From NCBI RefSeq assembly GCF_046156265.1, contig NZ_JAWDIR010000011.1, positions 682,001 through 746,000 of the forward strand: a stretch of DNA of 64,000 bases, read 5' to 3'. The translations under genes were made by a program, and so were the position numbers. This DNA comes from CAMDHY01 sp046156265. GTDB lineage: Bacteria; Pseudomonadota; Alphaproteobacteria; Rhizobiales; Segnochrobactraceae. The notes under the pieces were generated by a model. That model was not told where the DNA came from and did no database searches. It saw only the letters and a list, made by a program, of their open reading frames with translations. Positions 1 through 8,343 of the stretch are shown in pieces (the stretch's first letter is position 1; the number at the start of each line of letters is the position of its first letter).

Positions 1-533
1 TGCTGAACCGCCGCGGCTTCGAGCAGGCGGTGGAGGCGGAACGCAGCTGGGCCGGTCGCAACGGCACCGACCTCGGCCTGCTCCTGGTCGACCTCGACGC
101 CCTCAAGGAGATCAACGACAGTCGCGGCCATCTCGCCGGTGATCGCGCCCTGACGGAGGTCGCCCGGCGCATCACCCGCTCGATGCGCCGTCAGGACATT
201 TGCGGCCGGTGGGGAGGCGACGAGTTCGTCGTGCTGGTGTCGGAATGCGACGAGTTCGCGCTCTCCCGCTTCGCCGAGCGCCTGCTGGTCGCGATCCGCC
301 GCACGCCGGTCGCCCTGGACGATGGCGGCGAGGTCACCGTCACCGTCAGCATCGGCGCCTGCATGGTCGACGTCTCCCACGGCATCGACGTCTCCGCCGC
401 CAAGGCGGACGCAGCGCTCTATTCGGCCAAGTCGGGTGGCCGCAACCGCCTCGTCATGTACGACCCGGTCCGGCACGCGCCGCAGTCCCAGCTCGAGCCT
501 CGGCTTCCGGCCGACGCGCAGCCCCAGCACTAG
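1..533 (+). CDS. GGDEF-domain diguanylate cyclase, 3' part only
   Basis: The reading frame is already open at the window edge (codons from base 3, reading LNRRGFEQ), so the gene begins upstream and only its last 176 residues are visible. The piece is a nearly whole GGDEF domain. It has the LNRRGF start typical of the fold, a metal-binding stretch LLLVDLDALKEINDSRGH, and the catalytic signature RWGGDEFVVL. The intact GGDEF motif argues for an active cyclase that makes cyclic di-GMP from two GTP. I see no RxxD inhibitory site in the expected place five residues before GGDEF. The last 80 bases overlap the convergent AraC-type gene. Any sensor or membrane part lies outside the window. Confidence 0.9.
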   Translation, partial: LNRRGFEQAVEAERSWAGRNGTDLGLLLVDLDALKEINDSRGHLAGDRALTEVARRITRSMRRQDICGRWGGDEFVVLVSECDEFALSRFAERLLVAIRRTPVALDDGGEVTVTVSIGACMVDVSHGIDVSAAKADAALYSAKSGGRNRLVMYDPVRHAPQSQLEPRLPADAQPQH

Positions 534-1515
534 TCGCAGCCGGAGATCGGGGCGCAAGTCGGCGGTCGAGGCGGGGTGGCACCGCGAAGCGGCCGCGGTA
601 GGCGCGCGACAGGCTGGATGCCGACGAGAACCCCGTTGCCACGGCGATCTCTGAGATCGTCATCTCCGTCTGCTGCAGCAGTTGGCGGGCGCGGGCGAGC
701 CGCAGCCCGAGATAGTGGTGGCCGGGCGTCGTGCCGAGATGGCCGCGGAACAGGCGCTCGAGCTGGCGGGCGGTGACACCGAGACGGGCCGCGAGCGCCT
801 GCGTCGCCACCGGCCGCTCCAGTGCCGCCTCCATCATCGCCACAGCCCGCACCACCTTGCCGTTGCCGGTGCCGAGGCGGCTTGCGAGCGGCAACCGCTG
901 CGCCGAGGCGCGGTCGCGGATGCGGTCGTGGATGAACTGCTCCGACACCGCCACCGCGAGCGCCTCGCCGTGCTTCCGGCGGATCATCTCGAGCATCATG
1001 TCGAGCGCCGCGGTCCCGCCGGCGCACGTCACCACCCGCCCGGCGATCTCGTAGAGCTCCTCCGACACCTCGATGCCGGGAAACTCCTCGCGGAAGCCCG
1101 GCACCGCCTCCCAATGCATCGTTACCCGGACGCCGTCGAGAAGCCCCGCCCGCGCCAGGAAATGCGCGCCGGTGTCGACGGCCACCATCGTCACGCCCCC
1201 GCGCGCGATCCGCCGCAGCGCCGCCAGCAGCGGTTTCGTCTCGAACAGCTGCGGGTCGAAGCTCGGGCAGACGACCAGCGTCGGCACGCCGGCAAACGCC
1301 TCGATTGCCGCGTCGACGACGATCGGCAGTCCGTTCGAGGCCGGCACCGGCGCGCCATCGGGCGAATAGAGGTGCCAGGAGAACAGCGTCCGCCCGGCGA
1401 GCCGGTTGGCGACGCGCAGCGGCTCGATCGCCGAGGTCACCGCCATCATCGAGAAGCGCGGCACCAAGAGGAAGCCGATCGGCTCCGGACCGTCACCCTC
1501 GAAAGCCTGAAACAT
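454..1515 (-). CDS. GlxA/GbdR-type AraC family transcriptional regulator
   Basis: A 353-residue regulator with an N-terminal DJ-1/PfpI (GATase1-like) domain, roughly residues 10-170 (from IGFLLVPRFSMMAVTSAIEPLR), and a C-terminal AraC helix-turn-helix pair, about 215-315 (LAARLGVTARQLERLFRGHL and ISEIAVATGFSSASSLSRAY). This is the architecture of the GlxA, GbdR and CdhR regulators, which control glycine betaine and carnitine catabolism. The next gene on the same strand is a gamma-butyrobetaine hydroxylase-like dioxygenase, so control of a quaternary amine pathway is likely but inferred. The ATG at 1515 opens right at the conserved domain. The C-terminal tail of about 35 Arg/Ala-rich residues overlaps the 3' end of the GGDEF gene and may be weakly conserved. 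Confidence 0.88.
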   Translation of the reverse strand: MFQAFEGDGPEPIGFLLVPRFSMMAVTSAIEPLRVANRLAGRTLFSWHLYSPDGAPVPASNGLPIVVDAAIEAFAGVPTLVVCPSFDPQLFETKPLLAALRRIARGGVTMVAVDTGAHFLARAGLLDGVRVTMHWEAVPGFREEFPGIEVSEELYEIAGRVVTCAGGTAALDMMLEMIRRKHGEALAVAVSEQFIHDRIRDRASAQRLPLASRLGTGNGKVVRAVAMMEAALERPVATQALAARLGVTARQLERLFRGHLGTTPGHHYLGLRLARARQLLQQTEMTISEIAVATGFSSASSLSRAYRGRFAVPPRLDRRLAPRSPAATSAGAARRPEAEARAGTAARAGPGRT

Positions 1516-1585
1516 CCCGCGGCCCCCCGCCGCCCTTGCCCACCGCTACAGAATGCGACGGCAGCGTCGCTTTCTGCAATGCCGC

Positions 1586-2806
1586 TCAGCCCGCTCCGAC
1601 CTCGCGCTCCAGCACGCGGATGCGCGACAGCAGTTCGTCGCGGTCGAGATAGCAGCCCTGGAAGTGGCGGTTCCCGGAGGTCGGGTCGAATTCGGCGCGG
1701 GCGTGCAGGACGCGGCGGTTGTCGAACGTCCACATCTCGCCGGCGTCGAGGCGCGTCTCCACCAGGAAGCGTGGGTCGGTGGTGAGCTCCGATAAGCGCC
1801 GGTAGGCCCGGTAGAACGGCCGCATCTCGGCCGCCGGCAGCTCGAATGGGGCGCGCAGGAAGTTCGCCACCCGCACCTCCGAGACCTCGCCCTCGGTATC
1901 GAGCCCGATCACCGGCGCCCGGCAGCGATAGTCGGAGCGCCGCGCCTTGTTGCGGAACTCGACCGGCGTCGTCGACAGGATCTCGAACAGCGCCGGGTCC
2001 TCCTCGCGCAGAGCCTGCGCCACCGCGAAGCCGTCGACGAACTGGCTCTCGCCTCCCGTGGCATCGTTGACGAGGCAGTGCAGGAACTGCACGCCCGGCT
2101 GCAACTCGCGCGTCGGCAGGTCGGTGTGGAAGGGCAGCTGCAGCGACGTGTAGGCGTTGCTGTCGGCCTCCGGCTTCGTCATCACGTCGAAGATGATGCC
2201 GAAGTTGGTCTCGCGCATGAACGAGATCAGGTTGGCGATGCGCCCGACCGTGCCCGGCTCCGTCGGCACGCCGACCATCTTCGTCAGGCCCTCCGCCTCG
2301 AGCGCCGTCAGCCAGGCGAGCAGGCCGCGGTCGCTACCGGTCACCTCGGCCCAGGAGAACGTCGGGATCGCCGAAAGCCGCTCCGCCCGCCACGGCCGCT
2401 TGACGCGCCGCCGCTCCGCCCGCGAGGCGTCGTCATAGGCGTGCACGCGCAGGAAGCCCGCCTCGAACGGCGAGACGTGCCCGTCCGCCCAGTGCACCGT
2501 GATCCGCCCCGGCGCCGCATCGATGCGATCCGGTGCGAGATCCTCCGGCACCGCCGTGATCTCGAACACCTGCTCGCGCGTCACCGGATTGACGCACGTC
2601 GTGCACGGGCAGTTGTCGCGCAGCCACAGCGTATCGTAGGGGCTCTGCCGCCCGTCGCTCCAGGCGACGACGACGTCGTCGCCCTCTCGCCGCGCCGCCA
2701 TGATCTGGTGGCGGGTGACGAAGGGCCGCCAGTCGGCGACGGTCTCCACCGCCACGGGCGGCTCGGCGAGGGCGGTGGAAGCGGCGGCAGCGGCAGCGGC
2801 GGACAT
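1586..2806 (-). CDS. gamma-butyrobetaine hydroxylase-like 2-oxoglutarate/Fe(II) dioxygenase
   Basis: A 406-residue protein in two parts. The N-terminal DUF971/GBBH-like zinc domain (about 25-125) carries the cysteine cluster DNCPCTTCVN and the later WADGH. The C-terminal TauD/TfdA domain has the iron ligands HTD in PFHTDLP and the distal His in NRRVLHARAEFD. This is the layout of gamma-butyrobetaine hydroxylase (the last step to L-carnitine) and of TmpA, which hydroxylates 2-trimethylaminoethylphosphonate; sequence alone does not separate the two. I chose the ATG at 2806 because a strong GGGGAGGG lies eight or so bases upstream; the open frame continues further but codes low-complexity residues. 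The gene lies 70 bases upstream of the GlxA-type regulator on the same strand. Confidence 0.87.
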   Translation of the reverse strand: MSAAAAAAASTALAEPPVAVETVADWRPFVTRHQIMAARREGDDVVVAWSDGRQSPYDTLWLRDNCPCTTCVNPVTREQVFEITAVPEDLAPDRIDAAPGRITVHWADGHVSPFEAGFLRVHAYDDASRAERRRVKRPWRAERLSAIPTFSWAEVTGSDRGLLAWLTALEAEGLTKMVGVPTEPGTVGRIANLISFMRETNFGIIFDVMTKPEADSNAYTSLQLPFHTDLPTRELQPGVQFLHCLVNDATGGESQFVDGFAVAQALREEDPALFEILSTTPVEFRNKARRSDYRCRAPVIGLDTEGEVSEVRVANFLRAPFELPAAEMRPFYRAYRRLSELTTDPRFLVETRLDAGEMWTFDNRRVLHARAEFDPTSGNRHFQGCYLDRDELLSRIRVLEREVGAG

Positions 2807-2909
2807 AGCGATCCCTCCCCAGGGCGTCGGTGTGCCCCGAGGGTGAGGCCGTGCTCGCCTCACCGCATGGCGCCGGGCGACACGTCCATAACGAAAAGCG
2901 ACGTCCGCC

Positions 2910-3617
2910 TCAGCGCTCGGCGCTCGCCACGTCGGCATCGACGTCGCGCGTCTGCTCCATCGTCAGGAAATCGAGCGTCAGCGGCAGCCCGAGTTCCACC
3001 TTCGGCGCGTGCTGCAGCCGCACGACCACGTCGCGGCTGGCGATGCCGAGCACGTGGCCGCCGCGCGTCCGGTCGGCCGAGATGAAGTGCAGGTGGAAGC
3101 CCGGCACGTGCACCGACTGCAGGAAGGACGGCGTCCAGAACCCGACCATCGAGCCCGCGATGTCGGAGAACTCGAACACCGTCTGGATCTTCGCCACCTC
3201 GACGAGCGGCCGGTAGTTCGCCTGCTTCGGCACCGAGCGGGCCCGCACGTGGTCGAAGTGCCCGTCGATCCGGACCGCGTAGACGAGGTTCTTCGACGGC
3301 AGCATCGAGGCGAGGTGGTGCTCGAAGTCGTCCCCGGCGATCGGGTCGGCCAGCCGCTCCTCGGTGTCGCCGTGGAAGAAGGTCGAGCAGGCGAACGGCG
3401 TCTGCACCTCGTCGCCGATGACGTCGGCGCCACCCTCGGGCCTCAGCCGGTAGACGACGTTGTCGATCAGCACCATCTCGCCGTCGAGGTCGTTGAAGGT
3501 GCCGATACCGTGGTCGCCGTGGGCGCGCACGGTGCCGATCGTGGTGTCCTCGCGGAGAATGCCCTCCACCAGGGCGGCGATCGGGGCGGAGAGGTAGACC
3601 GGCGGGCGAGGGGGCAT
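2910..3617 (-). CDS. budA: alpha-acetolactate decarboxylase
   Basis: A 235-residue protein matching the acetolactate decarboxylase family, which converts (S)-2-acetolactate to (R)-acetoin and CO2. The family's zinc site is visible as the histidine pattern in FHLHFISADRTRGGHVLG (His-x-His and a further His about ten residues on). The N-terminal half has the typical run EDTTIGTVRAHGDHGIGTFNDLDGE, here split over residues 18-42. The start at 3617 fits the family length; the frame stays open upstream through the arsH gene, but that part is antisense-like filler. No acetolactate synthase or butanediol dehydrogenase is adjacent. It lies 95 bases downstream of arsH on the same strand and could be cotranscribed with it. 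Confidence 0.88.
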   Translation of the reverse strand: MPPRPPVYLSAPIAALVEGILREDTTIGTVRAHGDHGIGTFNDLDGEMVLIDNVVYRLRPEGGADVIGDEVQTPFACSTFFHGDTEERLADPIAGDDFEHHLASMLPSKNLVYAVRIDGHFDHVRARSVPKQANYRPLVEVAKIQTVFEFSDIAGSMVGFWTPSFLQSVHVPGFHLHFISADRTRGGHVLGIASRDVVVRLQHAPKVELGLPLTLDFLTMEQTRDVDADVASAER

Positions 3618-3712
3618 CGGCGGGGCTCCGGCAGGCGGGTTCGGCTCGCGACCCCACCTCCGTAGCCGACGCGCCGCGTGGGCGCCAGCCGCCGCCGTTC
3701 CCAGCAGCGCTC

Positions 3713-4480
3713 TCAGCCGGCGCCGACGCGCTGGTGCGCCGTGGCGATCGCCGAGAGGTCTGCGGCGGCCGCCGCGTCCGCCTTCGCCAGCGCCTCGCGC
3801 CGCTCCGAATAGCGCTCGGTGAGGAGGTCCGTGTGCGGCCGGAGCAGCACGGTGAAGCGGACCAGTTCCTCCATCACGTCGACGATGCGGTCGTAGTAGC
3901 TCGACGGCTTCATCCGCCCGCTCTCGTCGAACTCCTGGAAGGCCTTGGCGACGGAGGACTGGTTGGGGATCGTCACCATCCGCATCCAGCGCCCAAGCAG
4001 CCGGAGCGTGTTGACGGCGTTGAACGACTGCGAGCCGCCCGAGACCTGCATCACGGCGAGCGTCCGCCCCTGCGTCGGCCGCATGCCGCCGCTGTTCAGC
4101 GGCAGGTGGTCGATCTGCGCCTTCATCACCGCCGAGATGGCGCCGTGCCGCTCCGGGCTGCACCAGACGTGCCCCTCCGACCACATCGACAGCGCCCGAA
4201 GCTCGCGGACGGCGGGGTGGTCGTCGCCCTTCACCTGGTCGGGCAGCGGCAGCTCCGACGGGTCGAAGATGCGCGGCTCCGCGCCGAACAGCGTCAAGAG
4301 GCGGGCGCACTCCTCGACGACGAGGCGCGAATAGGAGCGGTCGCGCAGCGAGCCGTAGAGCAGCAGGATGCGCGCCGGATGACCGAGCGGGTCGGCAAGT
4401 GTGGCGGCTGGGCGGGTTTCCAGTACGCGCCGGTCGAGCGCCGGGAACACGTCGAGGTCGGCGACCTCTCTCAAAGCCAT
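3713..4480 (-). CDS. arsH: ArsH NADPH-dependent FMN reductase / organoarsenical oxidase
   Basis: A 255-residue flavoprotein of the ArsH family. The FMN phosphate loop is GSLRDRSYSR (about residues 44-53). Further family stretches are WCSPERHGAISAVMKAQID and the GGMRPTQGRTLAVMQVSGGS region. ArsH proteins reduce flavin or quinone with NADPH and detoxify trivalent methylated arsenicals by oxidation. It lies 81 bases downstream of an arsR gene on the same strand, as in many proteobacterial ars operons, but no arsB/acr3 efflux pump or arsC reductase is present in the window. The C-terminal extension after LTERYSERREAL is Ala-rich and probably flexible. Confidence 0.9.
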   Translation of the reverse strand: MALREVADLDVFPALDRRVLETRPAATLADPLGHPARILLLYGSLRDRSYSRLVVEECARLLTLFGAEPRIFDPSELPLPDQVKGDDHPAVRELRALSMWSEGHVWCSPERHGAISAVMKAQIDHLPLNSGGMRPTQGRTLAVMQVSGGSQSFNAVNTLRLLGRWMRMVTIPNQSSVAKAFQEFDESGRMKPSSYYDRIVDVMEELVRFTVLLRPHTDLLTERYSERREALAKADAAAAADLSAIATAHQRVGAG

Positions 4481-4561
4481 CTGCGGTCTCCACGGCCAGG
4501 AGCGGGAAGGTGTGCGGGAAGGTGAGCGGGAAGGGGACTGCGGGCAGGGCAGGGGCCGCGC

Positions 4562-4900
4562 TCACCGGCAGCCGCTCCACAGCGCCGCGCGGCGGTCGTC
4601 GCGCTCGCCGTCCGGCAGGCCGGCGCAGCATTCCTCGACGAGGGCGGCGATGACGGAGGACAGCATCGGGTAGTCGGCCCGGCAGATCAGCGTCGTCGCC
4701 CGCCGCTCCTGCGTCACCAGCCCGACGAGCACGAGCTTCTGAAGGTGATGCGACAGCGTCGAGGCGGCGATGCCCACCTCCGCTTGCAGGCGGCCGACCG
4801 TCAGGCCGCTGTCGCCGGCCCGCACCAGCGCCCGGTAGATCCTGAGCCGCGTCGGATTGCCGAGCGCCTCCAGGCGGCCGGCGACATCGTCGATGTTCAT
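4562..4900 (-). CDS. arsR: ArsR/SmtB family arsenic-responsive repressor
   Basis: A winged-helix repressor of 112 residues. After NIDDVAGRLEALGNPTRLRIYR it has the DNA-reading helix in EVGIAASTLSHHLQKLVLVG and the wing around VTQERRATTLICRADY. The classical ELCVCD metal motif is absent. Instead there is a vicinal Cys pair near the C-terminus (VEECCAG) and another Cys two residues from the end (SGCR). This resembles the C-terminal As(III) site of the Acidithiobacillus-type ArsR, so arsenite sensing is a reasonable inference. An ATG (4900) and an in-frame GTG (4924, 8 residues more) are possible starts; neither has a clear ribosome binding site, and I prefer the ATG. A palindrome 36 bases upstream is a likely operator. 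Confidence 0.88.
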   Translation of the reverse strand: MNIDDVAGRLEALGNPTRLRIYRALVRAGDSGLTVGRLQAEVGIAASTLSHHLQKLVLVGLVTQERRATTLICRADYPMLSSVIAALVEECCAGLPDGERDDRRAALWSGCR

Positions 4901-4935
4901 GGCCGCACCATCGGCGGCCGGCACGAGGCTGTCAA

Positions 4936-4955
4936 CGGTATTTCTAGGGATACCG
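4936..4955. promoter_or_regulatory. candidate ArsR operator palindrome
   Basis: CGGTATTTCTAGGGATACCG is a 20-base imperfect palindrome in which 8 of 10 base pairs match, including a six-base outer arm. It sits 36 bases upstream of the ATG of arsR (12 bases from the alternative GTG) in an AT-richer patch. ArsR proteins bind such dyads and autoregulate their operons. Assignment to this ArsR is inferred from position only. Confidence 0.55.
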
Positions 4956-4999
4956 AATTAACACCAGGCCCAGGCGAGCAGACCATCCCCGAAACGACA

Positions 5000-5029
5000 C
5001 GGCCCGGAGCGCGAAAGCGCCCCGGGCCG
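5000..5029 (-). terminator. hairpin downstream of phoX, possible terminator
   Basis: The arm CGGCCCGGAGCGC pairs with GCGCCCCGGGCCG (one A/C mismatch) around a four-base loop, 27 bases after the phoX stop on the minus strand. The run after the stem on that strand is only weakly T-rich (GTGTCGTTTC), so termination efficiency is uncertain. It also separates phoX from the divergently read side of the ars region. Confidence 0.45.
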
Positions 5030-5056
5030 CAAAAGACCGACGATCGATGCGTCGGA

Positions 5057-7024
5057 TCAGGCCTGGCGCGGCTTGCCGCCGATCGGCCCGCCGTTGTTCT
5101 TCGTCACCGCCAGCACCGACGGGCGGGGCGGGATGCCGTCCTTGAAGTCCGGCCAGCGGGTGGTCGGCGCCTCGAAGGTCGAGCCGCCGCCGGAGCCCGG
5201 ATGCTGTACGGCGAGGAAGAGCGTGCGGTCGTCCGGCGTGAAGTAGGGGCCGCACATCTCGGCACCCACCGGCACGCGGAAGAAGTGCCGCGAGGTGCCG
5301 CGGAGCTCACCCTCCGTCTCGATCGCCCAGACGCCATCGGCGCGGCCGGTCGCCGACAGGCTGTTGCCGTCGGTGGTGATCCACAGCCGGCCCATGTGGT
5401 CGACCGCGCAGTTGTCGGGCATGCCGAACCAGCCGTTCTCGCTGGTGGCGGCGTTGAAGGTGGCGCCGACCTCGGCGATCGCCGGATCGCCGCAGCGCAG
5501 CAGGATGTCCCAGGTGAACTCGGGACGGGCGTGGTTGTCGCCGTCGGCCGGGGTGATCTCGATGACGTGGCCGAAGGCGTTGCGGGCGCGCGGGTTGGCC
5601 GCGTCGGTCTGCTCGGCCGTGCGGGAGTTGTTGTTGGTCAGCATCAGGTAGACCTTGTTGGTCACCGGATTGGCTTCCATGTCCTCCGGCCGGTCCATCT
5701 TGGTGGCGCCGAGCAGGTCGGCGGCGCGGCGCGTCTCGATCAGCACGTCGGCCTGGGAATTGAAGCCGTTCTCCGGCGTCAGCGGTCCCTTGCCGAAGAT
5801 GAGCGGCAGCCAGCGGCCGGTGCCGTCCTCGCGGAACTTCGCGACGAACAGCGTGCCCTCGTCGAGAATGTCGAGGTTGTTGGCGGTATTCGTGCGGTCG
5901 ACCTTCGCCTCGGTGACGAAGCGGTAGACGTAGTCGAACGCCTGATCGTCACCCTGGTAGACGACGAAGCGGCCGTCCTTGTTGATGATGTTGGCGGCGC
6001 CCTCGTGCTTGAAGCGGCCGAGCGCCGTGCGCTTCTTCGGCACCGAATTCGGATCGAACGGGTCGATCTCGACCACCCAGCCGAAGCGGTTCGGCTCGTT
6101 CGGCTCCTGGCCGAGGTCGAAGCGCTGGTAGAAGCGGCTCCAGGCGTAGAAGGTCGTGCCGGAGACCCCGTAGCGGCGGTGGTTCGCCGCCTCGGGATGA
6201 TCGACCGGCAGCGTGCCGCCGAAGTAGCCGTTGAAGTTCTCCTCGCAGGTCAGCCAGGTGCCCCAGGGCGTCATCGCGCCGGCGCAGTTGTTGAGCATGC
6301 CGAGGACGTTGAGGCCGGTCGTGTCGGCCGAGGTCTTCAGCCGGTCGCTGCCGGCCGCCGGGCCGGTGAAGGTCATCGGGGTGGCGGCGGTGATGCGGCG
6401 GTTGAAGGCGGAGGCGCGGATTACCCGCCACTTGCCGCTGCTCGCCCGCTTGATCTCGACGATCGAGCCACCGTGTGCGGCGATCTCGATGTCGGCCTGT
6501 TCCTTCGTCTGGGACGCGAGGTCGACATAGCCGGGGAACATGATGTCCGGCTCGGTGTATTCGTGGTTGATGCAGAGCAGGCCACGGTCGTCGGCGCCGT
6601 CGATCGGCACGTAGCCGACGAAGTCGCAGTTGTAGCCGAACTGCTGCGCCTGCTTGGCGGCCGACTGCGCCTGCGGGTCGAACTTCGGCGCCCCCGGCAG
6701 CACCGGGTCGCCCCAGCGGATCAGGATGTCGGCCGAGTGGCCCTTGGCGATGTGATGGGTCTCGTCGACGCCGGCCTCGATCTCGGCGAAGTTGAAGGTG
6801 GAGCCGGCCGGCATCTCGGCCGCCTCGGCGCGGCCAGCGGCGAGCGCCAGCGGCGAGACGGTGGCGGCGATCGCCGAGACCGCGAGCGAGCCGCGCAGGA
6901 TGTCGCGACGCGACATGCGGACCGCGATGATGTCGCCCATCGTCGGGTTGGACGAGGCGTTCGACGCCACGTCGTCATTCGCCTCGAGGGCCTCAGCCGA
7001 CCACGCGTTCGGGTTCTCGGTCAT
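5057..7024 (-). CDS. phoX: PhoX-family alkaline phosphatase (DUF839), Tat-exported
   Basis: A 655-residue secreted protein of the PhoX/DUF839 family. The N-terminus carries a twin-arginine motif, MSRRDILRGSLAVSAIAA, about 37 residues in, followed by a hydrophobic stretch and an Ala-x-Ala cleavage region (GRAEAAE), so export folded through the Tat system is expected. Family landmarks include the GYNCDFVGYVP stretch, CINHEY, TWLTCEENFNGYFGG and DNCAVDHMGRLWITTDGN. PhoX enzymes are calcium/iron-dependent and release phosphate from many monoesters in the periplasm. The gene stands alone, with 1.7 kb of repeat-rich DNA upstream and a hairpin downstream. No clear Pho box was found, so phosphate control is not shown by the sequence. 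Confidence 0.9.
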   Translation of the reverse strand: MTENPNAWSAEALEANDDVASNASSNPTMGDIIAVRMSRRDILRGSLAVSAIAATVSPLALAAGRAEAAEMPAGSTFNFAEIEAGVDETHHIAKGHSADILIRWGDPVLPGAPKFDPQAQSAAKQAQQFGYNCDFVGYVPIDGADDRGLLCINHEYTEPDIMFPGYVDLASQTKEQADIEIAAHGGSIVEIKRASSGKWRVIRASAFNRRITAATPMTFTGPAAGSDRLKTSADTTGLNVLGMLNNCAGAMTPWGTWLTCEENFNGYFGGTLPVDHPEAANHRRYGVSGTTFYAWSRFYQRFDLGQEPNEPNRFGWVVEIDPFDPNSVPKKRTALGRFKHEGAANIINKDGRFVVYQGDDQAFDYVYRFVTEAKVDRTNTANNLDILDEGTLFVAKFREDGTGRWLPLIFGKGPLTPENGFNSQADVLIETRRAADLLGATKMDRPEDMEANPVTNKVYLMLTNNNSRTAEQTDAANPRARNAFGHVIEITPADGDNHARPEFTWDILLRCGDPAIAEVGATFNAATSENGWFGMPDNCAVDHMGRLWITTDGNSLSATGRADGVWAIETEGELRGTSRHFFRVPVGAEMCGPYFTPDDRTLFLAVQHPGSGGGSTFEAPTTRWPDFKDGIPPRPSVLAVTKNNGGPIGGKPRQA

Positions 7025-7301
7025 CGTTCGGACTCCACCACAATCAGAAGAAGCTTGCGCGGCTCAGCATTCGCCGCTGCTAGGCTCGAACTGATATGGT
7101 TCCAGTCTGACGGTTGGATGACATGACGGAATTATGAAGGGGCATTTCTACTGAACAATTTTTGTTTAGGCGGGTCACAGGCGGGAATTCAGTGATTATC
7201 GTCTGGATGTTGTGGCGGATATTGAGGTGTTAAATCCGTTGTTGTTGTGTCACGCGCCCGCGAAGGGACGGACGCCGTCAGCCTCTGCCGCCGCCCTCAA
7301 T

Positions 7302-7462
7302 CGTCACCCCGGACAAGCGAGCCGAAGGCGAGCGCCGATCCGGGGCCCAGCGTCAGACTCCGCGCCGCAGGCGCGGCTTTGGCGTCGCGCGTCCCGCGCG
7401 ACGTGTCGTCTCCTGGCTCCCGGATCAGGCGCTCGGCTCCGCCTCGCTGGTCCGGGATGACG
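7302..7462. repeat. inverted-repeat element, CCCCGGA...TCCGGGG type
   Basis: The left arm (7302-7350, starting CGTCACCCCGGACAAGCGAG) pairs with the reverse complement of the right arm (about 7410-7462, ending CTGGTCCGGGATGACG). Between them are at least two smaller hairpins, CCGCGCC/GGCGCGG and GTCGCGCG/CGCGCGAC. A fragment with the same core (CCCCGGACTTGATCCGGGG) sits inside the next element at about 7505-7530. Elements of this appearance are common between genes in high-GC alphaproteobacteria; no transposase is encoded. Confidence 0.7.
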
Positions 7463-7482
7463 GCCGAGGGGAGGCGTGCGTT

Positions 7483-7681
7483 TCCCTCCCGCCTCGTGGG
7501 GGAGAGCCTGCCCCGGACTTGATCCGGGGTGGCGGGCAAAGCCCGCCGGAGGGGGCCGCCGCGCAACGCGCGGCGGTACGGCGCCGGAGACTGCCGAACC
7601 GCCGCCCGCCGTCGGCTGACGCCGCCGGCGGCCCTCCCCGGACCGCTCCGCGGTCCGACCCTCCCACAGGGGGAGGGTGGG
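7483..7681. repeat. long palindromic repeat, copy 1
   Basis: Begins TCCCTCCCGCCTCGTGGGGG, continues with a GGCGGGC/GCCCGCC hairpin, a GCCGCCGCGC/GCGCGGCGG hairpin, the shared core CTGCCGAACCGCCGCCCGCC, a GGACCGC/GCGGTCC hairpin, and ends CCTCCCACAGGGGGAGGGTG. The same order recurs at 8344-8519. Relative to that copy this one carries about 26 extra bases after GGGGGAG (7505-7530), which match the core of the element at 7302-7462, so one repeat appears to be nested in another. Confidence 0.7.
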
Positions 7682-7707
7682 ACCGCCGCAAACGCCGCTG
7701 CCCAATT

Positions 7708-7752
7708 TTCACTTCCCACTTCCCACTTCCCACTGCCCACTGCCGACTGCCG
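7708..7752. repeat. heptamer tandem repeat (TTCCCAC)n
   Basis: Three exact TTCCCAC units are followed by drifting units TGCCCAC, TGCCGAC and TGCCG, giving a 45-base tract with a seven-base period. It is C-rich on one strand and lower in GC than its surroundings. Such heptamer arrays arise by slippage; the gradient of decay from left to right suggests growth from one side. No gene reads through it. Confidence 0.75.
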
Positions 7753-8343
7753 AAAGACCCGCCCCCAGCCCCCGCAATAGGAATAAAACCCTTGAAACGG
7801 ACACCATCCCCATCCACACTCTCCCTCGTCCACTCGCAGGGGCGCAGCCGGGGGCGTACCGGTGCCCGCGGGGTGGACGGCGGTGACCCGCGGCTGGAGA
7901 AGACGCGCAAACTCCTTCCCCGGGGGGATCGTGGGTAAAGCCTCCCGCCGCCACCACGAGCGGCGTCCCGGGCCTCCGCGAGGGCGGAGGCAGCGTCACC
8001 GGCAACGGGGCGCCAGGGAGTAGCGCCTGCGGCGACTTAGGCGAGGAAAGCGCGCCGGCCCGCAGACCGCCAGGGGGAGCACCGGGACCCAGGCAACACC
8101 GCAGATACGGGGCGCCGAGAGGCGCGGGTGCCGCAAGGCACCCTGCGGCGGAGCGATCCGCCGCCACCACTACGGATTGCGCCTTTCGGCGCCCCGTCCC
8201 CTCCACCGGAGGGGGAGACCACGGCCAAAACCCCGGCGGGAGACCGTGCGGGGGTGGCGGTGTTTTGCCGGGGTGGAAGAGCTTGGTGGACAGCGGCAGC
8301 AAATGCGACGCGGTTTTCCACGCATGCGCCCGAAGCGCGCGCC

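Noticed and set aside
4745..7126. Long plus-strand open frame opposite phoX
   Set aside because: It is Arg/Val/Asp-rich without motifs, while the minus strand encodes a clear Tat-exported PhoX.
7106..7140. Possible Pho box upstream of phoX
   Set aside because: On the minus strand CCGTCAT and CCGTCAG occur, but the repeat period is about 16 bases rather than the 11 of a Pho box.
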